A stretch of 7,172 bases of DNA from Promicromonosporaceae bacterium. GTDB lineage: Bacteria; Actinomycetota; Actinomycetes; Actinomycetales; Cellulomonadaceae. A model generated the notes under the pieces. The model was not told where the DNA came from and searched no databases. It saw only the letters and a list, made by a program, of their open reading frames with translations. The translations under genes were made by a program, and so were the position numbers. The stretch's first letter is position 1. Every line of letters begins with the position of its first letter. The stretch lies in contig WQZL01000130.1 of the NCBI GenBank assembly GCA_009780755.1, positions 1 through 7,172 of the forward strand. Reading direction: 5' to 3'. Below are positions 6,712-7,172 of the stretch, piece by piece.

Positions 6712-6729
6712 TGAAATGAGTGGACGCTG
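6712..6729 (+). repeat. Right copy of the 18-base direct repeat
   Basis: TGAAATGAGTGGACGCTG matches 5672-5689 at 17 of 18 bases. Unlike the left copy it has no complementary right arm, so it cannot form the terminator hairpin. It starts five bases after the lipoprotein stop codon. Confidence 0.7.
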
Positions 6730-6742
6730 TTCCTGGCCTTTC

Positions 6743-7172
6743 TCAGTCGGCCTTACTGGGTTCATGCGGGCGCCAGACTTCGGCTGTGGCTGAATCGTAG
6801 TATTCGATTGCTAGTTCTTTACCGTCATTCTCTGTTCGAATAGACTGGAGGCGAACGGCTTGACGCTGAATCTCCTGGTTGACTTCCGACGAAGGGTTCC
6901 CGTAAAGGCCAATGTATAGCACGGTGATATCGCTTCTTCTGGTCGTGATGCGTCGAAAGATGTGTTCGTCGTTGGTGGATAGAGAAACGCCGTGCATGAA
7001 CAGGGAGCCGTCGAGGGCGGCAAACCTTTTATGCGCAGTCCGCAAGTAATCGAAGCGTTTAATTCGAGCCAGTTTTTCATCAGCAGTGCCTCCGGTTACT
7101 ACCAAGGGGCGCTTCTTTTTTGAAAGATGAGTATTTACTTGGTCAATGATGCGTCCTTTTGGTCCATGCTTG
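6743..7172 (-). CDS. DUF4917-like protein (partial, N-terminus beyond right edge)
   Basis: The minus-strand frame is open from the right edge to a TGA at 6745-6743, giving the last 142 residues. A TTG at 7105 is in frame, but coding-like sequence (GPKGRIIDQVNTHLSKKK) continues above it, so the true start lies outside the window. The visible order is PLVVTGGTADEKLARIKR, then YLRTAHKRFAALDGSLFMHG, VSLSTNDEHIFRRI and SDITVLYIGLYG. The pattern V-T-x-G-T-x-x-x-K, followed by L-F-x-x-G-x-S-x-x-x-N-D-x-H-I, is what I know from DUF4917, a family of unknown function that looks distantly related to SIR2-like folds. Base composition is closer to AT than in the core operon. It is convergent with the lipoprotein gene, 35 bases apart. 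The family call is from memory of the motif; no activity can be assigned. Confidence 0.68.
   Translation of the reverse strand, partial: KHGPKGRIIDQVNTHLSKKKRPLVVTGGTADEKLARIKRFDYLRTAHKRFAALDGSLFMHGVSLSTNDEHIFRRITTRRSDITVLYIGLYGNPSSEVNQEIQRQAVRLQSIRTENDGKELAIEYYDSATAEVWRPHEPSKAD

Overview
The window looks like chromosomal DNA of a GC-rich actinobacterium. The evidence is strong G/C at third codon positions, GTG and TTG starts next to clear GGAGG ribosome-binding sites, and the actinobacterial gene order proA - nadD - membrane protein - rsfS. I cannot name a genus from the sequence alone.

Left part (1-560): a partial minus-strand gene for an AbiEi-antitoxin-like protein runs off the left edge. 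A 153-base intergenic region separates it from proA and carries two perfect TTATCCACA (DnaA-box) nonamers in the same orientation. proB, often found next to proA in actinobacteria, is not here.

Core operon (561-4529, plus strand): proA (proline biosynthesis), nadD (NAD biosynthesis, TTG start), a 548-residue Pro/Ala-rich protein with one C-terminal membrane segment and a Trp-x-Pro motif series, and rsfS (ribosome silencing factor). The last three overlap by 8 and 4 bases, so they are very likely co-transcribed and translationally coupled. The large Pro-rich protein is the least understood member.

Middle (4572-5714): a minus-strand metallo-beta-lactamase-fold hydrolase with a complete set of seven metal ligands converges on rsfS. 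Divergent from it is a tRNA-Ala(GGC) gene with a recognisable promoter upstream and a perfect 12-bp terminator hairpin downstream.

Right part (5790-7172): lower in GC and accessory in character. A lipoprotein of unknown function seems to contain two diverged copies of one beta-rich domain. It lies between two near-identical 18-base direct repeats, and the right copy matches the left half of the tRNA terminator. Convergent with it is the 3' part of a DUF4917-like gene that continues past the right edge. This looks like the start of a variable locus downstream of a tRNA gene. The window contains no proven new system; the best candidates for novelty are the Pro-rich membrane protein coupled to rsfS and the repeat-flanked lipoprotein.
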